A DNA stretch of 64,000 nucleotides from Polaribacter sp. Hel1_85 (GCF_000766795.1 NZ_JPDS01000002.1:253001-317000); one strand, 5' to 3'; shown: positions 26,149-37,420, counted from the stretch's first letter. Translations and numbers: made by a program. Notes: a model not told the origin generated them from the sequence alone.

Positions 26149-27087
26149 ATGAAAATAGCAAAATACATTTTATCAATTTTCTTAATTATGGGAGGTTTCG
26201 GCTTTATAGCAAAAGGAGACTTTATTGCAGGTTTATTAACTCTAATTTTAGGTGGAATACTTTTACCTCCAGTATCAGAAAAAATTAAGGAGCAAGTTAT
26301 TTTGTTTCAAAACAAAAAAATACGCTACAGTATTTATATCGGATTATTACTAATTGCTGGAGTATTTATGCCTAAAAGTGATGCGGAGGTTTTTGGAAGC
26401 AAAGAAGATGTACTAATTAATTACATCAAGAATAACAAAAACGATAAATCTCTACAAAACATAAAAAACCTAGCAGAAATTGGTAGTATGTTTGGTAATA
26501 ATAACTATGCATTAAGGCATCCTAAACAGGGTTATATTTCGGAACAATACGACAGCATTAAAAAAGTAGCAGTTCTTACATTCAATCCTAAATTTGATTA
26601 TAACGGTTCGGATGATATCAGTTATCTAAAAGACGATGCTAAAAACGGAAAAATCAAAGGCTATGCTTTGCAGTATGAGATTGATGAGGATGATAGTATC
26701 ACTTTAAAAAAGACCACAATAACGTATGCGAAAATCATAAAAGAATTTATGACTATTAATGATGTGCCGAGTTTTGAAACTTTTGTTGATGAGGCTACTG
26801 TTAAACACCGTAAAGAAGAAGTAATTAAAGAAGAGAAAATTGCAAATGAGCGTAGAAAATTCAATGAGATTATGGGGAATGATGAGTTTTGGAATAAATA
26901 CGACCCTATTGTAAAAAAGCGAATTTACAAATTGATTATAGATAAAAACTGCGGAGAACTACAAGAACAATTTACAATTGCTGCTGATATGTCAGAAATT
27001 AAGCATTCAACTGGGAAAATAGCAAATAAAGAACTTGAACTAATGGACTTTATCGATGAAAAAATGAGAGATTTAGACTGTTATTAA
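26149..27087 (+). CDS. Unknown membrane-anchored element protein
   Basis: The 312-residue protein has two or three hydrophobic segments in residues 1-75 (ILSIFLIMGGFGFIA; FIAGLLTLILGGILLPP; IYIGLLLIAGVFMP). A soluble, charged cytoplasmic part follows with a Glu/Lys-rich helix near 225-240. I recognise no catalytic motif. Its start lies directly after the structured segment, and the methylase operon begins 92 bp downstream. It could be an accessory or sensor of the defence genes, or an independent element gene. Confidence 0.55.
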   Translation: MKIAKYILSIFLIMGGFGFIAKGDFIAGLLTLILGGILLPPVSEKIKEQVILFQNKKIRYSIYIGLLLIAGVFMPKSDAEVFGSKEDVLINYIKNNKNDKSLQNIKNLAEIGSMFGNNNYALRHPKQGYISEQYDSIKKVAVLTFNPKFDYNGSDDISYLKDDAKNGKIKGYALQYEIDEDDSITLKKTTITYAKIIKEFMTINDVPSFETFVDEATVKHRKEEVIKEEKIANERRKFNEIMGNDEFWNKYDPIVKKRIYKLIIDKNCGELQEQFTIAADMSEIKHSTGKIANKELELMDFIDEKMRDLDCY

Positions 27088-27179
27088 AAAAGTTTTTTCG
27101 TTTATCCAAGCCCTGTTATAATTATTAATTAAATTTGTAGATTAGGTGCAAATTATTTAACAGGGTATTTTTAAGTGAA

Positions 27180-30100
27180 ATGGATATTGTAACAGATTTT
27201 TTTTATGAATTAGGCTTTAATCTTGATAAAGATTTATTGCCTAAAAAAATCGTTATTGAAAATTCATCAAAACTTAATAAAAAATTAAAAAACTCAGCCT
27301 TTTTTTTTGATAGCCCTAATCAAACCAATACTTCTTTTTATTTTATAAATGAGATACTAGAAGAAAAAGAATTAAAAGAAATTAGAAAATATATCTGGAA
27401 TGAAAACAAAGCAGACCTACTTTTCTACTTAAAAAACGATAATCTAACAAAACTAGTTCTGCAATATGCTAAAGTGTCTCCAAATGTTTCTGATAATGAT
27501 TGTGAACTAGATCGTTTTAATATTTCAATTGAGGAGCAAGAGAAGTTAGATAAAATTCAACGCTGGAAATTTGATAGTGGTATTTTTTGGACTAACTATC
27601 AAGAGTTTTTGATTAAAAGTAAAAAATTCAAAAGCATTGATAAAGAGTTAGTCGGAACACTTGAGGCTCTTAAAAATCAATTAAACTCTGCTTTTTCTTT
27701 AGTTTCAGATAATACCGAAAAGAAAGAAGAGTATGTCCAAGCCTTAATTGACAGAACACTTTATATAAAGTATCTTGAAGATAATCATATTATAAACTCT
27801 TTTTTTTATGAACATCATTTTAAAGACAGCGAAGTAGATTATAAAAAGTTACTATTAAACACGGATAGCATTGGATTAAATAAATTGTTTGAAATAATTC
27901 ATAATATTTTTAATAATGAGTTGTTTGAAAAACCAACAATCCCGAAAAAGTATCTAAACTCAAAAATCTGTGGATTAATACAAGATTCTTTAAACCATAA
28001 TATTGAAGTTGGGCAATTACGTCTTTTTGACTTTAGATTTGATATTATTCCTGTTGAATTTATCAGTTATATTTATGAAATATTCTTGACTGATAAACAA
28101 AAAGAAAATGGTATTTATTACACTCCTAAAAAACTGGCACAACTTATAGTTGATGATATTATTGTAGAAGATGAAATTGGTTCCGTTTTAGACCCATCTT
28201 GTGGCTCTGGAATGTTTTTAATTACTGCTTTTCAACGATTATTAGAGAATAGCAAGGAAGAAGAATTAAAAGATGTTGCCTCTAGGATTGAATTTAGGAC
28301 TAAACTTATAAAAGATAATATTTTTGGTATTGAAAAAGAATTAACCGCCCAACGCTTTACACTTTTCTCATTATCCTTACAATTATTCAGAGGGTTAGAA
28401 AAAACACAGATAAGAGATTTTATCGCAGATCAATTAAAAAAGAAAGGTCAAGTTGAATTGTTTAAAAAACATTCTTTTTTCAATAATATACAGCACGCTA
28501 ATTCTCTAGAAACCGACCTCAATAAAATTCCACATAAAGACAAAACATTTTCCTATATAGTTGGTAATCCTCCGTTTTTTGAAGTTAAGAATACTGATGA
28601 ATTTAAAATAGAAATTAGTTTCATCGATAAGTTTACTTATAAAAATGACACCACTAAATACAATGCAAAAGAAGTTGTTGGGAAACATCAGATTTCTCAA
28701 TGTTTCTTCATTAAAATAAAAGATTGGAGTAATAAAAATACCAAATTTGGGTTTGTTTCAAATAGTTCCAATTTTGATAATGAGAAATCAAAAGATTTTC
28801 AAAAATTCTTTTACAGCGAATATGGCATCAAAAAAATATATGAATTATCAAGAGTAAAAAAGATATTATTTGAAAATGCCTCTGAAAGTGTTTTGGCATT
28901 AATCTTTTCTAATCAAAAAAATCATTCTGGATTAATTAAATATTACCCAGTTAAAATGGGTTTATTTTCAGAGAAACCTTTCAACTTACTAATTATTAAA
29001 GAAGATGAATCTTTTATAATAGAACAAAATGATTTAATAAATAACGATTTTGATTTAAGAGATTTTTTAATTGGAAATTATCTTGACATTTCGTTAATCG
29101 ATAAACTATCAGATAATAATTCATTAGAAGATTACTTATCTAAAAACAATAATTACTCTAGTTTCAAAGGCTTAGATGGAGTTGAATTTAACAAGTTAAA
29201 GAAGCATTACAATCTAATTGACAAAAAAATAAATTCAAAAGAAAAAGTAGAACTATACTATCAATATGCTTATGATAAATTTTTGTCAAAAACAAAAACT
29301 GATACTAACAATACTCCTTATCTATACAGACCAGACGGAAAGATTAGTAAATTTATAATTAATAAAATTGATGGATACACCAATAAGAAACATATCATAA
29401 ATGACAATTTTCAAAGGACTAGAAACCACTTTATTTATGAAGAAGAGAACATCTTATTGAATTTATTTGGAAAAAAAATAAATGCCGTATTTGTTAAAGA
29501 AACTTTTTATTTCTCAAATCTATTATTTGGTTTAAAATTAGAAGATAAAAATTATTACTATTTATTTACAGCAATAATCAACTCTAAAGTCATCGATTAC
29601 TTTTTAAAACAGAAACATCAAAAACGATTTGGCAGTAATTTTTCATACTTAAATGTAAGCGCAATAAAAGAACTTCCAATCCCAAAAGAATTAAACAACA
29701 ATACTGCTTTTGAAATTTCAAGAATTAGTAAAAATCTTACAGATAAAGAATGTAAGTACAATGATGAGGTTCAAGATAACTTAAATGAATTAATCTTTGA
29801 TTTATATGATTTGTCCTATTTAGAAAGACAGAGAATTAAAGATTATTTTCTGAATAAGAAAGCAGTAACAAAATCTAAAAATGAAATTGGAGATTATATT
29901 GAAACTTTAGAATCTTCTATTAATATTTTTCTAAAAAAACCTGTAACTTTTGAGAAAGAACACAATACAGGCTTAGGCTTACTAGCCATAAAAATTAATT
30001 TGAATGACACTTCTGACACTCCATCAGCAAAGAAGACAGGTTTATATTTACTCAATGAAATTTTTGAGCAAAATCCACAAGAAAACTTTTTAGCATCTCG

Positions 30101-30218
30101 TGAAAAAATTTGGGGTAAAGATTGCATCTATATTATTAAACAAGATATAAATACTAATTGGACTAAAACTAAAGCGTATGAAGATGGTCAAGAGGTACTA
30201 AAAAAACTTATGAAATAG
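27180..30218 (+). CDS. Eco57I-type N6-adenine DNA methyltransferase
   Basis: The 1012-residue protein has motif I as VLDPSCGSGMFLITAF (about residue 337) and motif IV as VGNPPFFE (about 461), the pattern of gamma-type N6-adenine methylases. The N-terminal part includes DRTLYIKYLEDNHI, common in Eco57I/type IIG relatives. The C-terminal target-recognition part has FTAIINSKVIDYFL and KELPIPKEL, as in TaqI-like specificity domains. I see no clear N-terminal PD-(D/E)xK nuclease, so cutting probably depends on the next gene, whose ATG directly abuts the stop. It would protect host DNA by methylating a specific site. Confidence 0.88.
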   Translation: MDIVTDFFYELGFNLDKDLLPKKIVIENSSKLNKKLKNSAFFFDSPNQTNTSFYFINEILEEKELKEIRKYIWNENKADLLFYLKNDNLTKLVLQYAKVSPNVSDNDCELDRFNISIEEQEKLDKIQRWKFDSGIFWTNYQEFLIKSKKFKSIDKELVGTLEALKNQLNSAFSLVSDNTEKKEEYVQALIDRTLYIKYLEDNHIINSFFYEHHFKDSEVDYKKLLLNTDSIGLNKLFEIIHNIFNNELFEKPTIPKKYLNSKICGLIQDSLNHNIEVGQLRLFDFRFDIIPVEFISYIYEIFLTDKQKENGIYYTPKKLAQLIVDDIIVEDEIGSVLDPSCGSGMFLITAFQRLLENSKEEELKDVASRIEFRTKLIKDNIFGIEKELTAQRFTLFSLSLQLFRGLEKTQIRDFIADQLKKKGQVELFKKHSFFNNIQHANSLETDLNKIPHKDKTFSYIVGNPPFFEVKNTDEFKIEISFIDKFTYKNDTTKYNAKEVVGKHQISQCFFIKIKDWSNKNTKFGFVSNSSNFDNEKSKDFQKFFYSEYGIKKIYELSRVKKILFENASESVLALIFSNQKNHSGLIKYYPVKMGLFSEKPFNLLIIKEDESFIIEQNDLINNDFDLRDFLIGNYLDISLIDKLSDNNSLEDYLSKNNNYSSFKGLDGVEFNKLKKHYNLIDKKINSKEKVELYYQYAYDKFLSKTKTDTNNTPYLYRPDGKISKFIINKIDGYTNKKHIINDNFQRTRNHFIYEEENILLNLFGKKINAVFVKETFYFSNLLFGLKLEDKNYYYLFTAIINSKVIDYFLKQKHQKRFGSNFSYLNVSAIKELPIPKELNNNTAFEISRISKNLTDKECKYNDEVQDNLNELIFDLYDLSYLERQRIKDYFLNKKAVTKSKNEIGDYIETLESSINIFLKKPVTFEKEHNTGLGLLAIKINLNDTSDTPSAKKTGLYLLNEIFEQNPQENFLASREKIWGKDCIYIIKQDINTNWTKTKAYEDGQEVLKKLMK

Positions 30219-30947
30219 ATGGAGAAGAGAGAGTATATTAAAATTGTAGAACCATCTTCTCCAATGCCAACAAACACAAATCATCTAAAAGATTTGAATG
30301 ACAATTTTTGGAAAGAATGGGTTTTTTATTATTTGCTCGATTTCTATAAAAACCATTCAAAATTAGAACTTCAAACAATAATTAAAGAGGAGCAAACAAG
30401 AAAGCACCCAAGACCTGAGAGAGAAATAACAAAATATATAAGAAAGTATCTTAGAGATAATATAAAGTTCAGTTTACGCGGCTTTAAAGTATTTGGAGAG
30501 GTAACTAATGACGAAGATGTAGAAGGCAATTATGACATAACTTTAATTCATTCATATTGGGAAAACGAGTTTTATTTTGAATGTAAGAATTTAAGTCTTG
30601 ATTCTAAAAAGTCCCACATTGACAAATATGTTTATACTAAAATCTATCCGAAAAACAAACCTCCAAAAATGGATGGTGGTGTTTATCGCTATTTTAACGG
30701 AAAATATGCACAAAATCAAAATTTTGGAGGTCTATTAGGCTTTGTATTGGCTGATGATATAAAAAGTATTAAGGATAGAATAATTCAAAAATTAGATAAT
30801 CAATTTGACACTTCCCCTAATGGAGATTTAAGACAAATAATTAATAAATCTATTCTAGCAAACGATTTTACTTTCGATAGTATTCACTCTCGTTTTAACA
30901 AGGACTTCACTTTACATCATTTGCTTTTTGAATTAAATAAAAATTAA
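30219..30947 (+). CDS. PD-(D/E)xK-type restriction-like nuclease
   Basis: The 242-residue protein has an active-site-like pattern: an acidic residue in EREITKYIRKYL, Asp in GNYDITLI, then FYFECKNL, giving D...E-x-K at about residues 106-128. After it comes a GGVYRYFNGKYAQ ... GGLLGFVLAD pattern seen in several prokaryotic defence nucleases. The start immediately follows the methylase stop and the next gene starts 17 bp on. It is the likely cutting partner of the methylase, though it could act with the ATPase and HNH proteins instead. Confidence 0.68.
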   Translation: MEKREYIKIVEPSSPMPTNTNHLKDLNDNFWKEWVFYYLLDFYKNHSKLELQTIIKEEQTRKHPRPEREITKYIRKYLRDNIKFSLRGFKVFGEVTNDEDVEGNYDITLIHSYWENEFYFECKNLSLDSKKSHIDKYVYTKIYPKNKPPKMDGGVYRYFNGKYAQNQNFGGLLGFVLADDIKSIKDRIIQKLDNQFDTSPNGDLRQIINKSILANDFTFDSIHSRFNKDFTLHHLLFELNKN

Positions 30948-30964
30948 GTTTAACATTAAGTGGG

Positions 30965-32530
30965 ATGGAAAAAAGTATAATACAAAATGGTTTTAAGTTA
31001 GATTCTTTAGAAGTTAGAGACCATCCTATTTTAGGGAATAATACATTTAACTTCTTAGATAAAGAAGATGATTCTAATTCAATATACTTTACTGTTTTAA
31101 TTGGGTCTAATGGTACAGGAAAAAGTGAATTGTTAAAATTAATTCTTCATCTATTCAGAGGGGTTTATCTTATTGAGGGGAATAGATTTCGTGTTAACTA
31201 TTTTTTTGCTTTAAAGTTCTGGAATAGTGGCTATTTATTTGAGTTTAGCAACAATAGAGACATTAAGTTTGTTGACATTACTAATAAGAAGTCAAAATAT
31301 CCATCTCCTAACTTTTATTTGAATAATAAAACTATTGAAAGAGAAGAATTTATAAATGCTTTTCCGTCTAGTATTATTGCGAACTCATTAATGCTAACCG
31401 ATAAATTTATAGCACCTAGAAATGGACGAGAACAAGCAGATTTTCCTATCTACAAATACCTTGGAGTTCGTAATAGACCACAACAAGCAAGTACTAGGTC
31501 TTATGTTCGTAAAACAGTTGAATTTATTGTAGAACAATTAAATTCGGAAGTATTTAAAGAAGGCATAACTAACCTATCAAAATTTTTAGGTTTTAATGGT
31601 TCTGTTGAAGTTCGGTATAGTACAATTTATACTAAAAAGTTTTATACTGGAAATTTAAAAAAAGAGGAGTTAGAAGATTATTTCTACAAAATAGATGAGC
31701 AATATAAAAACTCAACGGTAACCCCTCCATTTAAATTAAACTATTTTAAATCTTTAACAAAAGAAGATGGAGAATTAGATCGGCTAGTTTTTTTCATTAA
31801 CACACTTTTTAAAACAGATAGATTAATACCAGTATATAGAAGCACTAAAAAAGAACTAAGTTATAGGGTTGATAACAAACTTGAACATAGTTTACTAAAA
31901 GAGGAATATGAACACCTCGATAAGTTACGAAAATTAGGATTGGTAAATCCTCCAAGTGTTAATTTCATACATAATGATAAGCCTTTAGGAATACAGCAAA
32001 CGAGTTCTGGAGAGTTTCATTTTTTCTCCACTATGGTAGGGTTAATGGCGACCGTTAAGCCAGGTAGTCTAATTTTAATTGATGAACCTGAAATAAGTTT
32101 GCATCCGAACTGGCAAATGAAGTATTTAGCATTTATTAGAAAACTCTTTAATGAACCAAAGTATAACACTTGCCATATTATTATTGCTACTCATTCACAT
32201 TTTTTAATTTCAGATTTACAAGGAGCGTCTTCAAAAATAATTGGACTAAAAAAAACTAACACTAAAATTGAAACCTTACATATCAACACCAACACATACG
32301 GTTGGTCAGCAGAAGAAATACTTTTAGATATTTTTCAAGTTCCTACCACTAGAAATCATTTTGTTTCTGAGCGTATTGGTTCAATACTAGATGAGATTGC
32401 AAAACCCGATAAAGACACTAATTTAATTAAACAAGCAGTTAAAGATTTACAAGATAAAAATATTGACAAACTATCTAATGAAGACCCTTTAAAGGAAATA
32501 ATCGATAAATTAATAGAAAAATATGGCTAG
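30965..32530 (+). CDS. PtuA-like (Septu) ABC/RecF-type ATPase
   Basis: The 521-residue protein has Walker A LIGSNGTGKSELLK (about residue 47), an ABC-signature-like SSGEFHFFS (about 347), Walker B LILIDEPEISLHP (about 370) and an H-loop IIATHSHFL (about 410). This is the AAA_21/OLD-like ATPase plan of PtuA, the ATPase of the Septu anti-phage system. The partner HNH gene overlaps its 3' end by 8 bp, as in ptuAB pairs. The ATPase is thought to hold the nuclease in check until infection changes nucleotide levels. Exact family membership needs a profile search. Confidence 0.78.
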   Translation: MEKSIIQNGFKLDSLEVRDHPILGNNTFNFLDKEDDSNSIYFTVLIGSNGTGKSELLKLILHLFRGVYLIEGNRFRVNYFFALKFWNSGYLFEFSNNRDIKFVDITNKKSKYPSPNFYLNNKTIEREEFINAFPSSIIANSLMLTDKFIAPRNGREQADFPIYKYLGVRNRPQQASTRSYVRKTVEFIVEQLNSEVFKEGITNLSKFLGFNGSVEVRYSTIYTKKFYTGNLKKEELEDYFYKIDEQYKNSTVTPPFKLNYFKSLTKEDGELDRLVFFINTLFKTDRLIPVYRSTKKELSYRVDNKLEHSLLKEEYEHLDKLRKLGLVNPPSVNFIHNDKPLGIQQTSSGEFHFFSTMVGLMATVKPGSLILIDEPEISLHPNWQMKYLAFIRKLFNEPKYNTCHIIIATHSHFLISDLQGASSKIIGLKKTNTKIETLHINTNTYGWSAEEILLDIFQVPTTRNHFVSERIGSILDEIAKPDKDTNLIKQAVKDLQDKNIDKLSNEDPLKEIIDKLIEKYG

Positions 32531-33206
32531 TCTAAGTAAACTATTAGACTATACTCTAGTCAATAAAACATATAACATACTTGCCGATGAGCAACTAACT
32601 ATTAATAATAATCCAACATATTTAAAAGAAGATTGGGATAAAAGTGTTTTTACTACATTAAAAGGGAATATCCGCAAACATTACGGGCGTAGGCAAAATA
32701 GAAAGTGTGCGTATTGTAGATTGACTATAAATCCAGATGCATACGGAAATGCAATTGAACATATAATGCCTAGAAAACATAAACCTCAATGGATGTTTGT
32801 TCAACACAATCTTACAGTTGCTTGTATTGGTTGTAATTCTTCTAAAGGTTCAGATAATACAATGATTAGTCACGAGAATAATTATGGTCATAATGCAAAT
32901 CATTGTCCAAGTAATTCTAATGAATTTAAAATATTCAACCCTCATTTTGATAAATGGTCAGACCATTTTGAAATTCAAGATAAATTCTTTCTTGTTCCAA
33001 AACCAAATACGAAAGGACCTGCAACTTACAAATTTTGTAATATGCACCGATACCAAATTGTACTAGACTATATTGATGTTTTAAATTCTCGAAAAAAATC
33101 TTTCAAATCAATAACTGGAAGATTAAGAAAAGAAAAAAGAAATTATGTTAAAGTAGAATTAGAAAAAGCAAAGGAATCTATTCTTGATTTTATTGAAAAC
33201 TCTTAA
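32523..33206 (+). CDS. PtuB-like HNH endonuclease
   Basis: The 227-residue protein has a zinc-finger HNH core. CAYC at about residues 60-63 is followed by AIEHIMPRKHKPQ with the catalytic-type His. NLTVACIGCNSSKG then supplies the Asn and the second Cys pair. This spacing fits PtuB-type nucleases. The start overlaps the ATPase stop by 8 bp, so translation is coupled. It is the last gene of the four-gene defence operon; a separate promoter follows. Confidence 0.8.
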   Translation: MASLSKLLDYTLVNKTYNILADEQLTINNNPTYLKEDWDKSVFTTLKGNIRKHYGRRQNRKCAYCRLTINPDAYGNAIEHIMPRKHKPQWMFVQHNLTVACIGCNSSKGSDNTMISHENNYGHNANHCPSNSNEFKIFNPHFDKWSDHFEIQDKFFLVPKPNTKGPATYKFCNMHRYQIVLDYIDVLNSRKKSFKSITGRLRKEKRNYVKVELEKAKESILDFIENS

Positions 33207-33236
33207 ATATAACGCATAGTTCCTTAAAATATTAAA

Positions 33237-33284
33237 TTTGTTACACTAGTGTAATTTTTATATCTTTGTTGAAATTTTACACTA
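33237..33284 (+). promoter_or_regulatory. Promoter with a palindromic operator in its spacer
   Basis: The -33 element TTTG is at 33237-33240 and the -7 element TATCTTTG at 33261-33268, 20 bp apart. The spacer holds the perfect 14-bp palindrome TTACACTAGTGTAA (33241-33254). A half-site TTACACTA recurs at 33277-33284, ending just before the ATG of the next gene. A repressor bound there would block the promoter, and MerR-type proteins often bind between such elements. Autoregulation by the downstream gene is the simplest guess. Confidence 0.7.
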
Positions 33285-34076
33285 ATGGATATTAAGAAAC
33301 TGAATAAACTTTCTCCAAAAATTAAGAGGAAAGCAATAGAAGAAGAACTAGAACATATTCCTGCATCATTTTTTGAATTTACAAATAACGAAATCTCTAA
33401 TTACAGCCTGAATGAAACTAAAACAGGAATAAATACAAACGTTTCTGCTAGAGTAATTACAAATTGGTTACAAAAAGATGTAATCAAAATAGATGATTCA
33501 GATATTGGTAAAGTTAAAAGATTTAATAGGCTAGAAAACATTTGGCTAAATGTTGTAATTGATTTAAGAAAGTTTGGCATACCATTAAATTCACTAAAAT
33601 ATATTAGAACTCAACTATTCGATTACTTAGTAAATGATTACTGCCTATTTAAGTTAAAAATATTACAATCAATTATAGATAGTCCTGAATATCTAGTAAT
33701 TAATGATAACAATGAAGTAGGGTTTTATCCATACCAAAGTTATGCGGATAAAGTAGCAAAAGGGCGATTATATTCGCATATTAATCTTCGCTTTATTAAC
33801 TATATCCAATTAGAATATCCAAACAATAAATTCAACATTGATTTTGGTATTAAAAATATTGATGAAGATGTTGAAAAAGTAACTCTATTGTTTTATCTAA
33901 AAACAAATGATTTTAAAGAAATTAGAATTGTACTTTCTGATGGAGACACTAGATTAATAACAGATTCATCTGACTTAAAAGTTAACAAAAAGTTATTAAA
34001 AATTGTACAGGATTGGAGATTTAAATCAATAACAGTACAAATCAACGATGAAGTCAAATTCATCATTGAAAATTAA
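33285..34076 (+). CDS. MerR-like DNA-binding regulator of the element
   Basis: The 263-residue protein has a winged-helix part at about residues 50-115. SARVITNWLQKDVIKIDD is followed by KVKRFNRLENIWLNVVIDLRKFGIPLNSLKYIR, which mirrors the MerR pattern of wing, then a helix with a Leu-Arg-x-x-Gly-hydrophobic turn. The C-terminal about 140 residues are unfamiliar and may bind a signal or partner. It has its own promoter with an operator and precedes the integrase gene, so it could control excision or integration. Confidence 0.65.
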   Translation: MDIKKLNKLSPKIKRKAIEEELEHIPASFFEFTNNEISNYSLNETKTGINTNVSARVITNWLQKDVIKIDDSDIGKVKRFNRLENIWLNVVIDLRKFGIPLNSLKYIRTQLFDYLVNDYCLFKLKILQSIIDSPEYLVINDNNEVGFYPYQSYADKVAKGRLYSHINLRFINYIQLEYPNNKFNIDFGIKNIDEDVEKVTLLFYLKTNDFKEIRIVLSDGDTRLITDSSDLKVNKKLLKIVQDWRFKSITVQINDEVKFIIEN

Positions 34077-34088
34077 ACTTATTTTGCT

Positions 34089-34221
34089 ATGGTTACATTT
34101 GAAAAAGGCAAAAGAATATTACAAGCAGGTGGCAAAAAAGTATCAGATGAAAAGGTAAGGCAAATTATGGATGAGTTATACAAGTTTGCAAGTATAATTG
34201 ATGATGTTAAAATGATTAAAG

Positions 34222-34235
<14 letters not shown>
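34089..34235 (+). CDS. Small basic protein, possible recombination-directionality or accessory factor
   Basis: A 48-codon frame starts at ATG 34089 (MVTFEKGKRILQAGGKKVSD) and ends after the start of the recombinase gene, overlapping it by 14 bp. It is predicted helical and rich in Lys and Asp. The overlap implies translational coupling to the integrase. Small proteins in this place are often excision or accessory factors; the role is inferred from position only. Confidence 0.5.
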
Positions 34236-35843
<1,608 letters not shown>

Positions 35844-35914
35844 TTGTATTCTCCAATTCTTTCATTTTTGCTATTAACATTGCGATTCATAATGTCGCCG
35901 AAATTATTGGACTG

Positions 35915-35947
35915 CAAAGATACAACACAATCTAATTGTTTTCCAAA
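35915..35947 (-). promoter_or_regulatory. Promoter of tRNA-fMet
   Basis: On the minus strand, TTTG (35947 to 35944) and TATCTTTG (35922 to 35915) are spaced by 21 bp, a good fit to the Bacteroidetes -33/-7 pattern. Transcription would start near 35909, about 66 nt before the tRNA. Confidence 0.65.
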
Positions 35948-36014
35948 CTTTATTTTAATTATTTTTTAATGCTCTAAATTCTAATCACCTACAAAAACTA
36001 ATTACCTTTGCAAC

Positions 36015-36899
36015 ATGACACATAAAGCTGGTTTTGTAAATATTATTGGAAATCCTAACGTAGGTAAATCAACATTAATGAATGCTTTGGTAGGTGAAAA
36101 ACTATCTATTATCACTTCAAAAGCACAAACTACAAGGCATCGTATTCTTGGAATTGTAAATGAAGACGATTATCAAATTGTTTTTTCTGATACTCCTGGA
36201 ATCTTAAAACCTGCCTATGAATTGCAGTCTTCCATGATGGATTTTGTAAAATCTGCCTTTGAAGATGCAGATATACTTATCTACATGGTAGAAATTGGTG
36301 AGAAGGAATTAAAAAATGAAGCTTTCTTTAAAAGAATAATACATAGCGAAATTCCTGTTATTTTATTATTGAATAAGATTGATAAATCTTCTCAAGAGGA
36401 AGTTGAAGAAAAAATAGAATACTGGAGAAACAAAGTTCCTAATGCAGATGTTTTTGTAATTTCTGCACTAGAAAAATTTAATGTTCCTGCAGTTTTTGAT
36501 AAAATTAAAGAATTATTACCAGAAGGACCTGCTTTTTATCCAAAAGACCAATTAACAGACAAGTCTGAGCGATTTTTTGTAAATGAAAAAATTAGAGAAA
36601 AAATTCTAATGCATTACAAAAAAGAGATTCCTTATTCTGTAGAAGTGGAAACAGAAGAGTTTAAAGAAGAAGAACATATTGTTAGAATTCGATCTGTAAT
36701 TATGGTAGAGAGAGAAACTCAAAAAGGAATTATTATTGGACATAAAGGTTCTGCTTTGAAACGTGTTGGTGCTGAAGCAAGAAAAGATTTAGAAAAATTC
36801 TTCGAAAAGAAAGTATATATAGAACTTTATGTAAAAGTTAATAAGAATTGGCGTAGTGATAAAAGTCAACTAAAACGTTTTGGGTATAACCAGAGTTAG
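36015..36899 (+). CDS. era: GTPase Era
   Basis: The 294-residue protein helps assemble the 30S ribosomal subunit by binding 16S rRNA. The G1 motif is GNPNVGKST (about residue 12), DTPG the G3 motif and NKID the G4. A C-terminal KH domain (GIIIGHKGSALKRVGAEARKDLE) binds RNA. A -7-like TACCTTTG lies at 36003-36010, very close to the ATG, so the leader must be very short. The stop overlaps the stop of the convergent next gene. Confidence 0.97.
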   Translation: MTHKAGFVNIIGNPNVGKSTLMNALVGEKLSIITSKAQTTRHRILGIVNEDDYQIVFSDTPGILKPAYELQSSMMDFVKSAFEDADILIYMVEIGEKELKNEAFFKRIIHSEIPVILLLNKIDKSSQEEVEEKIEYWRNKVPNADVFVISALEKFNVPAVFDKIKELLPEGPAFYPKDQLTDKSERFFVNEKIREKILMHYKKEIPYSVEVETEEFKEEEHIVRIRSVIMVERETQKGIIIGHKGSALKRVGAEARKDLEKFFEKKVYIELYVKVNKNWRSDKSQLKRFGYNQS

Positions 36900-37420
36900 T
36901 GATTGATTACTTCTATCATAAAATCATGCAAACTTTTCATTTGATCTTTACCTGTAGCTCGCCCTACTTTTCCTAAGAAATATAATAGAATCCAAAATAA
37001 GGGTAAAAAAATCATCATTAATAAAGGAAGAAGAATAGACTCTTTTAATGATAAATTGCTAAAAAGCATTACCGCAAAACCTAGAAAGGAAATTCCTATT
37101 ACAAAATGCACAAACATAAAGAGTGTCCAAACTTGAGGTTTAGGTCCAAACAATCCTTTTAAAAGAGACGTTTTGCTTGTTTTTTTTATAATTTCTAAGT
37201 GTAATTGTGGAGACCAAAAATGCTCATCTTTCTTTGAAACACGTATAAAAACATGTCCATCAACAATACTGCCTAAAAACTTACAATCATCACTTTTAAA
37301 CTCATTAGAAAATTGTTTTAATATTTCTTCATGATTATCTTCTAAATCAATTGTAAACCTAGGACGCAGAAAAACTTCACTATTTCTCTTCTCAATTAAG
37401 ACATGTTGCTTTTCTTTCAT
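36896..37420 (-). CDS. Hypothetical membrane protein, two helices
   Basis: About 174 residues from ATG 37420 (an in-frame ATG at 37429 adds three). The soluble N-terminal half is followed by two membrane helices (about residues 100-125 and 135-158). It is encoded between era and der on the opposite strand, with its stop overlapping that of era. I recognise no family. The upstream region is shared with der. Confidence 0.7.
   Translation of the reverse strand: MKEKQHVLIEKRNSEVFLRPRFTIDLEDNHEEILKQFSNEFKSDDCKFLGSIVDGHVFIRVSKKDEHFWSPQLHLEIIKKTSKTSLLKGLFGPKPQVWTLFMFVHFVIGISFLGFAVMLFSNLSLKESILLPLLMMIFLPLFWILLYFLGKVGRATGKDQMKSLHDFMIEVINH

Noticed and set aside
27180..30218. PglX of a BREX system
   Set aside because: The protein is a large adenine methylase, but no brxC, pglZ or other BREX genes are near, and the following genes fit R-M plus PtuAB.
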